Assembly (NCBI RefSeq): GCF_014898055.3
Contig: NW_023603184.1
Coordinates: forward strand, 118,906,615 to 118,970,614
Source of the DNA: Talpa occidentalis
Lineage: Eukaryota > Chordata > Mammalia > Eulipotyphla > Talpidae
DNA length: 64,000 nt
Reading direction: 5' to 3'
In this document: piece after piece, positions 1-12,008 of the stretch
Layout of the letters: each line of letters starts with the position of its first letter
Position numbering within the stretch: the stretch's first letter is position 1
Position numbers and translations under genes: made by a program
The notes under the pieces: model-generated
Database searches by the model: none
Told to the model about the DNA's origin: nothing
Seen by the model: the letters and a program-made list of their open reading frames with translations, nothing else

Positions 1-3000
1 CATAGTTAACATAAAGTGTAAAATTATTTTAATTTGTATCATTTACTTGATAAAAGTTCCCTTCAATTCAAAGTTATCTGTTTGATGTATTCAAAGAAAT
101 ATTTTATTTCAGTGGATAAAACTTCTGCATTCCAAAAAATAATTCTGTCACAAAGTGATTATCATAGACACTACTGATCCAATTAGCATAAATACTGGGC
201 CATTAAATATCATCTCCTGTGAAAGAATGTAATAATGTATCTCTGGTAAAGACTCTCTTTGACCTGAGGATGCTTCCATTATTTTGCATTCATTAAATAT
301 ATTAAAATATATTAATATTTTGTAAGCTTTTTTATGTTAGGCATATGTTATGTGCTTTACAAAAAATGAGATTTAAAATACCTTTTGTGAACAACTAACA
401 ATACAGAATTCAAGAATGAAACATCCCATAAAGCAAAGTGAGGAAATGAAAATCTATATTATTCATTTTCATTTGTTACATTGAAGAAAAACCAGCTAAA
501 TGTAATTAATTGAATTCTCTTCAAAGCAACTTTTGAGATGGCATATTGACCCAGTATTCATTTTCCTATTGAAAGTCAATGAAGTGTTACTGTCAGTTTT
601 TGCAAGAGTATAAACTATTTTTATCCTTCATATATTAAAGTGAATTTAGAAAAAAATGAGAATGAAAGCACAAAGAAAAAATTGAAGGCCAAGTAATTTA
701 GAATAAATAGTTATATATCAAGCAGGTGGCTTAACTTGTCTATAATACCACACATAAGACAAAAGACAGTCTGGGACGGTGGCAAACAAGAAAACATGTG
801 CTAGTTATATCCGTATGCATCCAAATGCATTACCCAAATAGTGCGTGGGCAAAAAAAAAATACAGCAAAATCTAGATCTATATATGGATTGCTATTTTTC
901 AACCTCTGTTTTAAACACTCCAACCTAGAAAGTAGTAAAGAGCAAATTAAAGAAGATGAGTGATAAAAAGTATCACCCACTGATTGCTTCCTATGGACTT
1001 GGACTGCTTTAAATGCCTGACAAATATTTTGTTAACATAGTATCTTACCAATATTAGAGAAGAGACTATTAATAGTCCCACTTTATAGATGAGAACTCTA
1101 GTAAAAATATTTGGTAATATTCATTCACTGCATCTAGTCCTTTAAAAATAATCATTGAAGCCTCACCCTATATTCCAAGTATAATACTATTTTACTCTAC
1201 AACAACCTTTTGGAGCAGAATGTATTTGAGAAGACTGGAATTCCAATAGCTCATATGATAGTTATATTATAATTCAAATTGTTTGGATCCATTGGGTTAC
1301 TTAGTAATTACTGACAGAATATAATGGTTCAGGGTGGACATAAGACATGCAGTTATGCCCCTCGAGGCTACCTGGTTTTTATCTCTACCCTTGGAGGTTT
1401 TTATCTCTACCCCAAACTTCAACTGCTTTGTGCATACAGCTGTCATTCTTAGCCTGACTTTTCTTAAGGGTACACTAGTTGAAACTTCATAATTTGTTCT
1501 TTGTAGAACTATTAATTTCTTTGAAATCTACACTTTTTTAGTAGGATAGTCTCTACCATGAAACAAAAAAATCTACTTCTAGAAACAAACTTCTTTCAAA
1601 ATATAATTGCAAACACCCTCAGAATTGATTAAGTGTAAGAAACACATTTTTGTGTGTTTATGACACATTTTGAGTCCAGTGCAATCTCTATAAATAAATT
1701 TCTATTGTCATGACATTGTGAAAATCATAACTGTTTCATTAGACATTTCAAAACTAAGCTTCTGTTTCTATAATTTATATTGAAAATGTGTTTCTTTCCA
1801 AAAATAATTCACTAGTCTGTCTAAAAGTCCTGGAAGACTCTCTTACTGTATTTCCTCTGGTTAACCTTAACTCTCAGGTCTCACCCAGTACACACTGATA
1901 GCTCTTATATCCAACCTATCCTAACCTCTAACCATTTTTCTCCACCTTTTACTTCTTTCCCATCTACAATTCAGCACTTAAGCTGACAGAGGTAAATATC
2001 CAGGCCCTGGGATAATGGGTGGAGCTTCCAGTGTCACTGTGTATCCTTCAAGGATGACTGCAGAAGAACAGTTCATCTGTGAGTAGAAATTTGCAGCAAT
2101 TACACTTCCCTGAGCCAACAGATTTCAATCTACTGTAAATTGCAGACTTGATAAGCAAAAAAAATCAGCAGGGACATCCAAACACAATCAAGGAAACTCC
2201 TATGAAGTGTAATTCCTTTGCTCAAGTGTGATATCTATAACTCATGTACTTTTGAGTATCTACCTCTAAGACTTTTAACCAAAAATGTATCAAAATTCCT
2301 GAAACACACTGCATACAAAAATTCAACTCTACCAGTTCCTGTGCCTCTCACCTCCATCTTTCAAAGTGACTGGTTAAAATACTAAAGCCTGCAATTTGTA
2401 TCTTCTTAAGATGTAATATCTGTTTGCAAGGCTTTCTTCAACATTGTTTTAACTGTTAGCACCTAACTCAACCCCAACCCTTCTTCAAGACCATCTCTTC
2501 ATTCATGCTAAGTCCTCTGAGTAGATGTTTATTCCCCAGTATCTTGGGTTGCACTGATATTACCCAAGCACCATAGTAAAGGTTTTAAACCATAAGACCT
2601 TGACATCTATACAAGAGCAGACGATGATAATACTAAACTTAATGTGATGGCAGTTGGTTATGTGCTCTTTCTACTCTTTAATATTGCTATCTTCTTCTGA
2701 CCTTATGGTTATGCCTCCATAATTTCCCAGAACTTGTGTCCCTGCTCATTAGTTTTCTTTCCTACCTGTTCCGACTTTTATTATCCATCAGTACCCTTCT
2801 AAAAACCTCAACCCCTTCAATGTCAACAAAACTTACTCATAGTCTTTATGAACATCCCTTTCCCATTCTCTCTCTCTCTGTTTCTGGCCTTCTAATAGAA
2901 TAGAGATACTGAAGCAGCACACCCAAAATATAGATGAGAGTTGGTGATGATTAAAGCCATAAATTTTCTTGGAATCTCAGAATGTTAAAGTAAAACATGC

Positions 3001-3687
3001 AAAGAATTCAACCCAAAACTTCAGCCAAATTAGACATAAATTGTTCAAGAGCTGTTTTTCTTAAATGGATCTACTTGTAAGCTCTTATAAGTCAGTCTAT
3101 GAATCTTAGTCATCATTTTTTCACTTCTCTTACACATTACCTCCTGGGCTTATATTCTTCAGCTTTATTTAAGTTAGGCCCTTCACTGCTTCCATTTATT
3201 TTATAAGATTGGTCTCAAAAGATCTTAGTTTTATTCAATAACAAGTATGCAATCCATGGTATTAGATTTAACCATCTCTCTTTAGAATTTTATAAACCAA
3301 CTCACATTATCCTTTTTGTATTTATCAATAAACAGTTGGCTCTAGATTTAACAACTATGGAAAGGCTTTCCTGAACCTCTGCCCCAAACAGGTAAATCCA
3401 CCCATTTTACTACCTATTGTAATTCATCCCAAACTCTTATCCTACTTTATTTGCCTTGTTTGGATAACTCCATCCCTCTATGACAGTACAACTCCCCAGC
3501 AGCAAAGAACATATTTTATTAATGATGTCAGCACCTGGCAAAGAAATGAGTGTCAAGCATGCATTTAGTAATATGTCTCCTATGTTAATCAATAAATTAT
3601 TATTTTGAGAAATAACAAAAATTTCATAAGCCTTGGTAAGAAATGTTCTCCCTTTAAAAATATAGGCTTTTAAAAAATATAGTTTTA
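1..3687. other. Unassigned AT-rich non-coding DNA
   Basis: No gene is visible: all frames are broken by frequent stops and nothing resembles a known protein. Around 1040-1150 a stretch with 'cccactttatagatgag' resembles a minus-strand MIR core but is too decayed to place firmly. The pyrimidine-rich parts near 1860-2010 and 2700-2880 may be decayed LINE sequence, but I cannot assign a family. A minus-strand reading frame at 3437-3814 runs into the SINE at 3688 and is not a gene. Confidence 0.6.
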
Positions 3688-3946
3688 GGGCCTCCCTGGT
3701 GGCGCAGGCAGTTGAGCGCCACACTGTGAAGCTGCCACAGCCTCTGTAGCATGGGTTTGATTCCAGCTGGCCGGTGAGAATCCCATATGGTGAAGCAGAC
3801 CTCTCCTGTCTCATCCGCTGCTCCTCTCAGCAGTGTATTTCTTCAGTCTGCCTGTTCTGTTCTCCGCTCTGTCTCCAGTGAATCTTCTCACCCTCCCGTG
3901 CATCTGGCCTGTACCCTAGTTCTTGTATAAAAATAAATAAATCTTT
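3688..3946 (+). mobile_element. tRNA-derived SINE, intermediate subtype
   Basis: A full-length SINE starts with gggcctccctggtggcgca, has the conserved body 'cagacctctcctgtctc' and 'cagcagtgtatttc', and ends in aaaataaataaatcttta. The TSD is aaaaatatagtttta on the left (3673-3687) and aaaaacatagtttta on the right (3947-3961), one mismatch. The head is closer to the 'gttgagcgc' type, while the 3' part keeps 'catctggcctgtaccctagttc' seen in older copies. It sits at the 3' edge of an old minus-strand L1. Confidence 0.9.
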
Positions 3947-3947
3947 A

Positions 3948-4600
3948 AAAACATAGTTTTAGATTTAAAGAAAAACTGAGAAAGTACAAATAGTTTCCAA
4001 GTAGCCATTCACTCCTCTATTCAATTTCTCCTATTATTAACTTTTGTATCAGCATGGTACAATTGCTATAATTAATGTACCAATATTGGTATAAGATTAT
4101 TAACTGAAGTCTATGGTTATAAAATTCTGAAAGATTCAACAAGTATATAATGACATGTATCCACTAAAAGTGTATCATAAAGAATTGTTTCAGTGTCCTA
4201 AAATTGCCCTCTGCTCTTGCTATTCCTTCATTCTTCCCTCACCACCAAACTCCTGGCAGCCACTGATCTTTTTACTTTCTCACAGTTTACCTTCTCTAGA
4301 ATGTCTTGAAATCATATGATCAGTAGCATTTCCAACTGGCTTCTTTCATTTAGCAATTATTCATTTAAATTTATCTGATTTATTTTTATAATTTGAGAGC
4401 TTATTCTTCTCATCACTGACTAATACTACTTTGTATGGATGTACCAAGTTTGTTTAAACACTCACCTAGGACATCTAGGTTGTCTGTGAATTTTGACTAT
4501 TATAAATAAAAGATGCTATAAACATTCATATGCAGGTTTTGTTTAACATACTTTGGTAAATATCAAGAAATGTGATTATGTATCATATGGTAAGAGTGTG
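3948..4600 (-). mobile_element. Old L1 (L1M-type) 3' end
   Basis: Read on the minus strand, this is the 3' untranslated region and the end of ORF2 of an ancient mammalian L1. Recognisable blocks on the plus strand are 'gttttagatttaaagaaaaa' at the 3' edge, 'ttctttcatttagcaa', 'actactttgtatggatgtac' and 'gactattataaataaaagatgct', the complement of the usual L1 ORF2 end. It is heavily mutated with no reading frame. The ORF calls inside it are chance. Confidence 0.75.
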
Positions 4601-6020
4601 TTTGGTTTTGTAAGAAATAGTCATCATGTCTTCCTAAGCAACATTTTACTCTCTCACCAATAACAAATGAGTATATTTGTTTTATTAACTCTTTAGAAGT
4701 ACAGGACAAAATGGGCAATAATAGAATTGGAATTAAGAGCTGGATCAGATTCCAATGATGACTAGTGCTACTGCTTTGGAGAAAAATACTGTTGGAGAAA
4801 GCATATTGTTTAAAGGAAAATGGAGGGTGCCTAGAAATAGCTTCTATGTTTTGTGTTCCTTTGTTTGAGCATATTAAACTTGGTTTTCTAAGAGAGTGCA
4901 GTAAAGAGAACATTGAATTGTGTGCCTGGAAAAATGGCTCAACCCATGTCTCTGCTTGTAACCATTTGTGTTTACCCTTTGTAGAGTCCTACTTGGCTTT
5001 ATCCTCTGGTTCTTCACATATAACATGAGGGGTTTATTCATTTAACTTACAAGTTATACTGTAAGTACTGTAAGTACACAGCAGAACCTAAGTCCCTACT
5101 TCAATTGTCCCTACTTTAAATTCTTTGACTAAGGGAGGCAATGGGAAGAAGCAATGAATAAATAAGCATTTTTCAAATAGCAATAAGTAGTAATACGAGC
5201 GAAACAAAAAAGTGAATGATTAAATGGAGAGCCTCCAGAGGAGGTCTTTCAGCTTCTCTGAGGACATGTTTAAGCTGAGTCCTGAGTGGCTCAAAACATC
5301 CAGTCAGCTTTGTAAACATATGTGGGGAAAATTCTACCTATAAGGAACAGCTGGTACAAAGTACCTAAAAATAATTGCTGATTCTAAGCTCACACCTATC
5401 TCTCAGATTCTGATATTATTATTGTTTGATCATGGTCACTGAGGATCTGACATTTTGCCAATGAGGTTCAGTAAGATAATTAATACTATTCTTTGGGAGG
5501 AATATGAATGGCAAACATGACTCTGTGTAATATACCTGTCTACCTTAAAAATTTATAAATGTTATTTATCCCAACATCCATCCCTCTCTCTTCCTCAAAC
5601 ACACACACACACACACAAATAAAACATTTTAAAGGCCATCACTACACAATTTAGCATTTTCAATTGTTTTACACTTCAAGGATCATTTAGCATTTGTTTT
5701 TGAACTCACTTAAAGATGATTAAAGCAAAGAAATCTTTTAAAGTCATTGATATTAGACAAATCAAAATATGACTCAAATGCCAGGAAAATAAATTCTTAT
5801 CTAATTTGCCTAGCTAAAGGCCTTAATGAACATTAATCAGTTTTGATGTTAAATTAGCAGAGCTAACATTCTTGGCAAGTTTTATATAGTCATTAATTTT
5901 CCATATTTATTATATCCAACTTGATTTTAGGTAACTATGATATTCATTATTAGATTTAAATAACCTCTCAAGTTTATGTAATCTACTGCAATCTTTACAT
6001 AACCCACAACAACACAATTC
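4601..6020. other. Non-coding DNA with decayed L2/MIR-like pieces
   Basis: No gene seen. The region 5150-5330 contains 'gaggaggtctttcagcttctctgagg' style sequence followed by 'aagctgagtcctgagtg', which resembles the reverse complement of the L2 LINE 3' part. The region 4930-5030 has weak MIR-like order. A (CA)n tract lies at 5599-5617. The reading frames at 4563-4913 (-) and 4765-5028 (+) overlap each other on opposite strands, match no protein I know, and are probably chance. Confidence 0.5.
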
Positions 6021-6033
6021 TATTATCTCCACT

Positions 6034-6302
6034 TTTTTAAAAGATTTATTTATTTGTGCATACAAGAGCTGGGGTTTTGGCCAGAGGTTGCGGGGGAGGA
6101 GAGGATTCACCAGAGACAGAGTGTGAGCAGAACAGGTGGATCAAATGAAATACACTGCTGAGGGGAGCAGCGGGGGAGACAGGAGAGGTCTGCCTCGCCA
6201 TGTGGGCAGCTCCCTGGCTGGGGATCAAACTCATGCTGCAGTGGGTGCCAATAGCTTTATAGTGCTGAGACTTAACCCCTTGTGCTATCAGGGAGGCCCA
6301 AC
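6034..6302 (-). mobile_element. tRNA-derived SINE, older head type
   Basis: The complement of a full-length SINE: an (aaata) tail at 6035-6055, then the body, ending in 'ctatcagggaggccc' at the head. The head carries 'aggggttaagtctcag' and 'gatccccagccagggagctg', diagnostic of the older of two head types in this window. Flanks share 'attatctcca' at about 6022-6031 and 6303-6312, the likely TSD. Both ORF calls inside (6046-6234 and 6136-6318) are repeat shadows. Confidence 0.9.
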
Positions 6303-6389
6303 ATTATCTCCATTTTAAACATGAGGAAATGATGCCAGGGATGATTAAAGAACTTAAACAATGTCTACTGGGACAGATAAATTTGACGC

Positions 6390-6453
6390 CTTCCCTCCCT
6401 CCTTTCATCCCTCCCTCTCTCCTTCCTTCTTCCCTTTCCTCTCTCTTTTCCAC
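6390..6453. repeat. Pyrimidine-rich simple repeat (TCCC/CTTT)n
   Basis: A run made almost only of C and T (ccctccctcc, ccttccttcttccc, ctctctctttt). The apparent 64-residue minus-strand protein here, rich in E, R and G, is a translation of this low-complexity tract and not a gene. Confidence 0.85.
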
Positions 6454-6499
6454 TATCCATGAATGAGATATTATGCAAGAAATTGACATATTGGTCATA

Positions 6500-7095
6500 A
6501 ATAAATCCAGTCTCTGCCTTCAAAGCACTTACGCTTAAATGGAGAAGACCAACAAAGGCAAAAGTCCCTCAATGTCCACAAGTCTGTATTAGAGGTCTAC
6601 ACCAGACGCCCCATGGACCACCCTCTCGTGAGCCCACTGACTTCTTTTCTTGCATGCAAAACCAGCAGGCGTGGATTTGCTTATTTAAATACTTCTTTAA
6701 TGGTGAATTGGATTTATGAAGCATGTTTCAGTGAATATACTCATGATCTATATAAAAAAATTGGCTCTAACAAGATGAGCTTCACCAAATGCATTTCAGT
6801 TAGCCCTTCTGCAGTGCTCCTTTAATTTCTATCAAAAATTACATATTTGATTAGGTTATATTGATTCTGATTTCTGGCAGGTCATTTTTTCTTTACTAAT
6901 TAGATAATTGTGTAGATGACTTATCCCCCTAAAACAAAAAAAGTTTTCCACTACCAATATAGAGAACACAAGTTTGACTAACATGTTCTCATCTCCTTCA
7001 CATTTAACATGCAGAAATATAATATTTAATTTGGACAGGAATAAAACACAGTAAGCAGCATCTAAATAAACCAAGATTTTAATTTTATTAACAAG
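6500..7095. other. Unassigned non-coding DNA
   Basis: AT-rich sequence with short overlapping frames at 6613-6825 (+) and 6856-7113 (-). Neither has a recognisable domain or splice context. I see no repeat that I can name. Confidence 0.5.
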
Positions 7096-7099
7096 GGGG

Positions 7100-7235
7100 A
7101 GACTAGATAGCATGAAATTGCTTTCAGAAGATTCTTGGTTCTTAGTTCACCTCTTGCTAGCAGCGTGGCACATGCATCATTAAGTTGACTTAGCCTGCTA
7201 AGCCTCAATTCCATATCTATAAAATGAGGATAAGG
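7100..7235 (+). repeat. MIR SINE relic
   Basis: An ancient MIR in sense orientation. The order 'ttagttcacctcttgctagcagcgtggcac', then 'agttgacttagcctgctaagcctcaattccatatctataaaatgaggata', follows the MIR core and tail (consensus ttacttaacctctctgtgcctcagtttcctcatctgtaaaatggggataat). Confidence 0.7.
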
Positions 7236-8520
7236 TGTATTTATTAGACTGATGTTAGGACTTTCTATATTAATGTTCATATAATACTCAGAGATTTCCT
7301 AGTACATCTTAAGTAATAAATTAAATAAGAGGAGGAATAGCATTCCTATCCAACAGAATTGAACTGTCATTCAATTTCTTTTAGTTTATAAAGTACTCTG
7401 TGCTACAAATTTTTCAAAATAATAAAAGTTACGTGAAATACTCATGTTCACAATGTCCATGAGTATCATCATTAATGACAAGAGGCTCCAAAAATCTACT
7501 TCCTTCTCTATGTTAAGGATATATTCTATATAGTTAAGCTTAATTTTTACTCCCCTATCTTTGAATATCACATTACCCTAAGGATCCTTGAATGACCAGG
7601 CTCAAACAGACCAGTTATTACTGGCCAATCATTTTAATACTCATCAGTATATCCAAAATTCTTAACTATCAAAAAGCTTCAGAAAGTCTCAGAACAATCA
7701 GAATGAACACTGGGATCATTCTTACTCTTCACATTTACCACATTAGTCTCTTTTTTATAGATACTTCCTCAGGTTTTCCACTAGGTGTGAGATCCAATGG
7801 GAGCAATATAAATAATTTTATATAACAAATACGATAGAGCGCAAGTACACACTAATGTTCATAAATTTGGTTAATCCTTAACATAAATTACATTATCATA
7901 ACTACTTATAGTTGTTATTCTAATTAGAATTACACCAGATGGGTTCCTTTGGGAATGTCTTACTCAGAGAAGTGGTCTCAACTAAATGAATGAAGTCATC
8001 TTATTTCCTTGATTTTAAGGTGGTAAAGCAGACAAAACATGCATAAAAATATTTCATATTTCAATCCCAGTTCTACAGTGCTGGGGTTGCAGCATATAAA
8101 GTATTGAGATAGATAGGAATTACAAGTCAGAACAACAGTTTTCAGAGGCCATCTGGCTATTTTAACCCCACTTATGGTACATTTACATGAAAGTGAGCAA
8201 ACTTAAGCAAAAGCCAACAGAAAATTATCTGCATTAACAAAAATGAAAGACTTGCTGGGGATTCTTAAATTTTTCTAAAAATAACCTGATCAAAAATGAA
8301 TATAGTCAATATTTCAGTGTAGAAGAGATGTTACTAGTTTCTGAATAACTATCTTTCCTCTGGACAGTCACTTAGAAACACCAAGTTTGAATTTTGTAAC
8401 TGCTCAGACTTTAAAGCAGAGTAGTTTGCATCATTTAGAGTGACAAGCAGTTCCTGCTAGAGATACCAAGAAAATGGAAAACATAATGTGAAATTAGCAT
8501 TAGTTCCCAATCCCTTGATA
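7236..8520. other. Unassigned AT-rich DNA
   Basis: No gene, RNA gene or nameable repeat seen. Short frames at 7386-7571 (-) and 7592-7825 (+) have no recognisable content. Confidence 0.5.
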
Positions 8521-8935
8521 GATTTTTTTTTGCCTTTTGATTTTTTTATTACTCAAAAAACTTCATTTTTTTATTTAGATGTCTGACTCTGTGCTTGTGC
8601 CTTCAACACTTTCAGAATGATTTTCACTCCTCAATAAGAAAAGCCCATTGTCCTGGACACATTTAGCACACATGGGGCCACCACAGGGCTGGCTGATATG
8701 TTTTGTTTTAAACAGCCTCATAAGAACTCCCACAAGTCAGCCTGAGCATATATTACATGTGGACTTCAGTGCTTCCCAAACCTTCTTGGTATAAAGGTAA
8801 ACAATTCTATGACCAGGGGTTCGGAACAGCCTAGTTTTGTTAAAGGTCGTATTGTAGGATAGCCTATGATGGTATGTTGAACTCTGGACACTGTCCTCAG
8901 GACACTGTCCCCAGAAAACAAAAAGGATGCATTGG
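8521..8935 (-). pseudogene. RPL34: Processed pseudogene of ribosomal protein L34
   Basis: Read on the minus strand, the translation follows RPL34 (117 residues, large ribosomal subunit, cytosol) from about residue 2 to the C-terminus. Clear blocks are [48 protein letters not shown], and the end of the frame near 'cagagtcag'. The start ATG is lost (near 8897). An in-frame TGA replaces an arginine codon, about seven codons are missing just before VLMRL, and the frame shifts after MCAKCV. There are no introns. The short 3' UTR ending in gagtaataaa and an oligo-A tract (T-rich at 8521-8547 on the plus strand) are present, and part of the 5' UTR seems kept to about 8930. These are the marks of an L1-mobilised mRNA copy. 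It is dead. No convincing TSD was found, in keeping with its age. Confidence 0.9.
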
Positions 8936-10840
8936 CAAGTTCATAGGTCAGTTACTACTGCTGTAGACTTCTTTAACTGAAGTACAGCTTTCACACTTTG
9001 GAAGAACTCCAGAAGGATAAAATCTGTGCAGAAAATTCAGAGGACCAGCTTCCCCCAAAATTCATAGGCTTTATGCCTTTGGAAGTTTCTATAAGAGTAA
9101 TGCCAAAGAGAAGAGGCACACTGCCTGTGAATCTCACATCAGTTTTAAATCAATAGTAATCAATATATATATCCCTTTATGCTGAATGCTATGGTATCTA
9201 ATCAATTTCTGTATGTGTATCCTCACCCATCTTTAAAACAAAATATATGAATAGTAAGATCACATAGAACATGAAACAAATAGAAAAAGAGTTGGTATTT
9301 TTTTTTACTATTGGGAAAACAAATGTCTTATTAACTTAGCTTTTCTTAAAAATGAAATACTGATGTTTTGCCTATTAAGCTTTTTCTTATAACTATTTTA
9401 CTAAGAACTTTGAGCAAGCTAAAACTATTAAATTAGCTAATGTTGCAACACTTTTCTATATGTTTAGCTATTGAATTTCTTCCCATGCAATGTATGTTTA
9501 TTTAAAGTATCTCCAGCTACAAATTCACAATACATTTGTTAAATTAGTTAAGAGACTTTAATTGGGCATTGGGGATTAGTTGGACTAATCCCAATTCTCT
9601 TTACTAAAAATACATGAGAATAGTGAGCAGTTTATTTAAAACATTCTTAATTTGGGCCATTAGTGATGCCATCATTTCCCCTCTTTATATTTTTTAATAT
9701 GTCAAACTCAAAATTCAATTTGTAGCTCAGTTTGCTCATGTTTTATGTAGTAACCTACAACAATTTTAAGTTAAATACAGTGCATCCACCTGCTAAATCT
9801 GGAACAGAAAATGATGGGAGAGTTCCCAGAAAAGCTGCATTAAAACTGCAAATAGAATTTGTAATTTTTCTATTCATCACCCATGGAAAGAATTTACGAT
9901 GTTATTCTCCTTCCATGTAAAAATACACAATATTATACTATCTTGATTAAGTATAGGAAATTAAAATTGAAAAACAAGAATGTTTCCAATAGGAAAAATA
10001 TACTCCACTCTTTCTACAACTAAGAAGTGTCACTTCTATGGATATTAAGATGAGTAGATAATACCATCTTGTCACTTACAACAATATCTGAAAGAATTTT
10101 TGTGCTGGCTGTGTGTCTAGAAATCTGCTTGGCATCTGATAATCATTACTACATGATGAAGGAGGCTGACAAATCAAATCCTACTTCCCTCGCAGCCTGC
10201 AGGTATGAATTCAGCCCAGAGAATAACTGAGTTCAAGCTAAGTAATCACACCTGAAGAAAACAAGCTAAATCATTTCTCTTGTAAAGGGATACTTCTCTG
10301 CAGCCTACACATTTGGTGTAACCCTTAAAATGTATAAGTTTCTTGTTTTATTCTAATTAAGAGTTTTCATGAAGCTACTCTCTCTGTAACCTATCCTGAT
10401 TTAGGCAAGACCGCATCAGCTTACTCTGGGAGATGAAACCTGGCATGACCCACCAAGGCATTTGATCACAGTTCTAGTCTGACTGCCCAACTTCCACCTG
10501 TGGAAGGAGGACGCGTCCTACATTGAGACAAAGAAGTATTAACTATTGACCAAGATTATCATTCCTCTCAGCTTGACCAAACTTTAGACAAGCAAACTTT
10601 AGACAAGTTTTTGTCTGACTATAAGATCCTACCTTCTCTTTTATGAGTTCTTTCTCAGCCCTTTCAAAATGTAATTCTTCCACAATGCCAAAATGCTCTC
10701 TTAGATCCTGGAAGCTATCTCTTTCAAATGTGATTATCAAAGGAGATATTATCCTTAAATCCCAATTTCTGTGGCCAGGTAGGAATCTAATTCGAATAAG
10801 CAACAATTGGTAAATACAGAAGTCTAATAATACTCACTAT
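8936..10840. other. Unassigned non-coding DNA
   Basis: No gene seen. The frames at 9732-9920 (+) and 10543-10806 (-) show no domain. The less AT-rich part at about 10180-10560, with 'catgacccaccaaggcat', may belong to the decayed LTR suggested just downstream, but I cannot establish its limits. Confidence 0.45.
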
Positions 10841-11025
10841 GCTATCCCTTCTTTTTCACGGGCTTAGTCCAGAATACAGACATCTTTGCACCATTTTTTA
10901 GCAGAGTTGAGTTCAGTCTCTCTCCTCTGTTTTAACTATCTCTTTCCCCCACTGAACTATTCTTGAGTAAGATCTTCCTTGAATATTTAATCTGGTGCAA
11001 TTTTTCTTTTACAGTACTCAGTTTT
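10841..11025 (+). mobile_element. Possible decayed LTR (R/U5-like end)
   Basis: The order 'tcacgggcttagtccagaatacag', 'ccactgaactattcttgagtaagatcttccttgaat', 'ttttcttttaca' resembles the R/U5 end of mammalian retroviral LTRs. There is no matching internal region and no clear start, so this is a weak call from recognition only. Confidence 0.25.
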
Positions 11026-11805
11026 TCTCAACAAGAGTGAGGCAGATACTCAAACCTAATTACAAGCAACCAGTCATTCACTGCACGAACAGCTGAAAAA
11101 AAGGAAACTTTTATTCTACAAAATAATTCAGCTTATTCAGCTACTGCTGTAACTTCTTTTGTGAGAGATATTTTTAAAGGTTTCAAGACACCTATGTTTT
11201 ATGATTCTAAGATGAGTCAGTTCAGTACTGTTCCAAGCTCTTGAACACATACAAAATAATACCAACATTTCTTTTTGACATATGGGTCTGAGTCCTACTT
11301 GCTTCCAAGTTTTTTATCCCCTCACCCTTCTTCCTTAGGGCACTATTCTATCCCTCAGTTCTTAATGAATAATTCTGATTGATGCTCACTGAGAATGAGG
11401 GCACCAGTGAGAAAGAAGTCTGAGTGAATTTATGAGAAAATAATTTGTCCATTATCTTTTTAATAATTCCCTAGTGGTGCCAATTCCCTCCAGTCCTGTA
11501 AAACCAGGCAGCAAAGATAAAAGTATATTCCTGCTGATGAAGTCTACTGTGATATGAAGGATGAATCTCATTGTGGCTGATGGCAAAAAGTTAACAAGGA
11601 GATGATTAACTTACATACAAAAGCTCCTTCCTGTTCCTGTGTCTTCAAAAATTTCAATACTGAAGGAAACTATTGCACCAGCAAGGAAGCCATTTGTAAC
11701 TTTCTTGTAGATGTTTTGATATTTTGTTTTAGTTTACTAATGTCATGTTTTTCTTATTTTCATGAATTTTTAAACTCAAATCAAGAGCAAAAATCTGTGG
11801 GTAAG
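11026..11805. other. Unassigned non-coding DNA
   Basis: No gene or nameable repeat. The frame at 11602-11829 (+) runs into the L1 tail beginning at 11806 and is chance. The left TSD of that L1 tail occupies 11789-11805. Confidence 0.5.
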
Positions 11806-11991
11806 AAAAGACTAATTATAATAAAGTAAAAATCAAAATCAACAGGCAACTATAAACCAGAGACACACTGGGGTGGGGGGAGTGGGGTCAAAATAAGGGC
11901 GGTGGGAATTGTATGGGGAATATAACCAAGATGAAAATGCATACATTGTGCAAAAATGAAAAATGATGTAAAAATATATATAAAATAAAAT
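11806..11991 (+). mobile_element. Very short 5'-truncated L1 (3' UTR only)
   Basis: Only about 186 bp of L1 3' UTR is present: 'aaaatcaaaatcaacaggca', 'ataaaccagagacacac', a G-rich tract, 'gtatggggaatataaccaag' and an A-rich end. It is flanked by a perfect 17-bp TSD, aaaaatctgtgggtaag, at 11789-11805 and 11992-12008. The perfect TSD indicates a fairly recent event. It is a close relative of the copy at 51410. The minus-strand ORF across it is a shadow. Confidence 0.9.
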
Positions 11992-12008
11992 AAAAATCTG
12001 TGGGTAAG

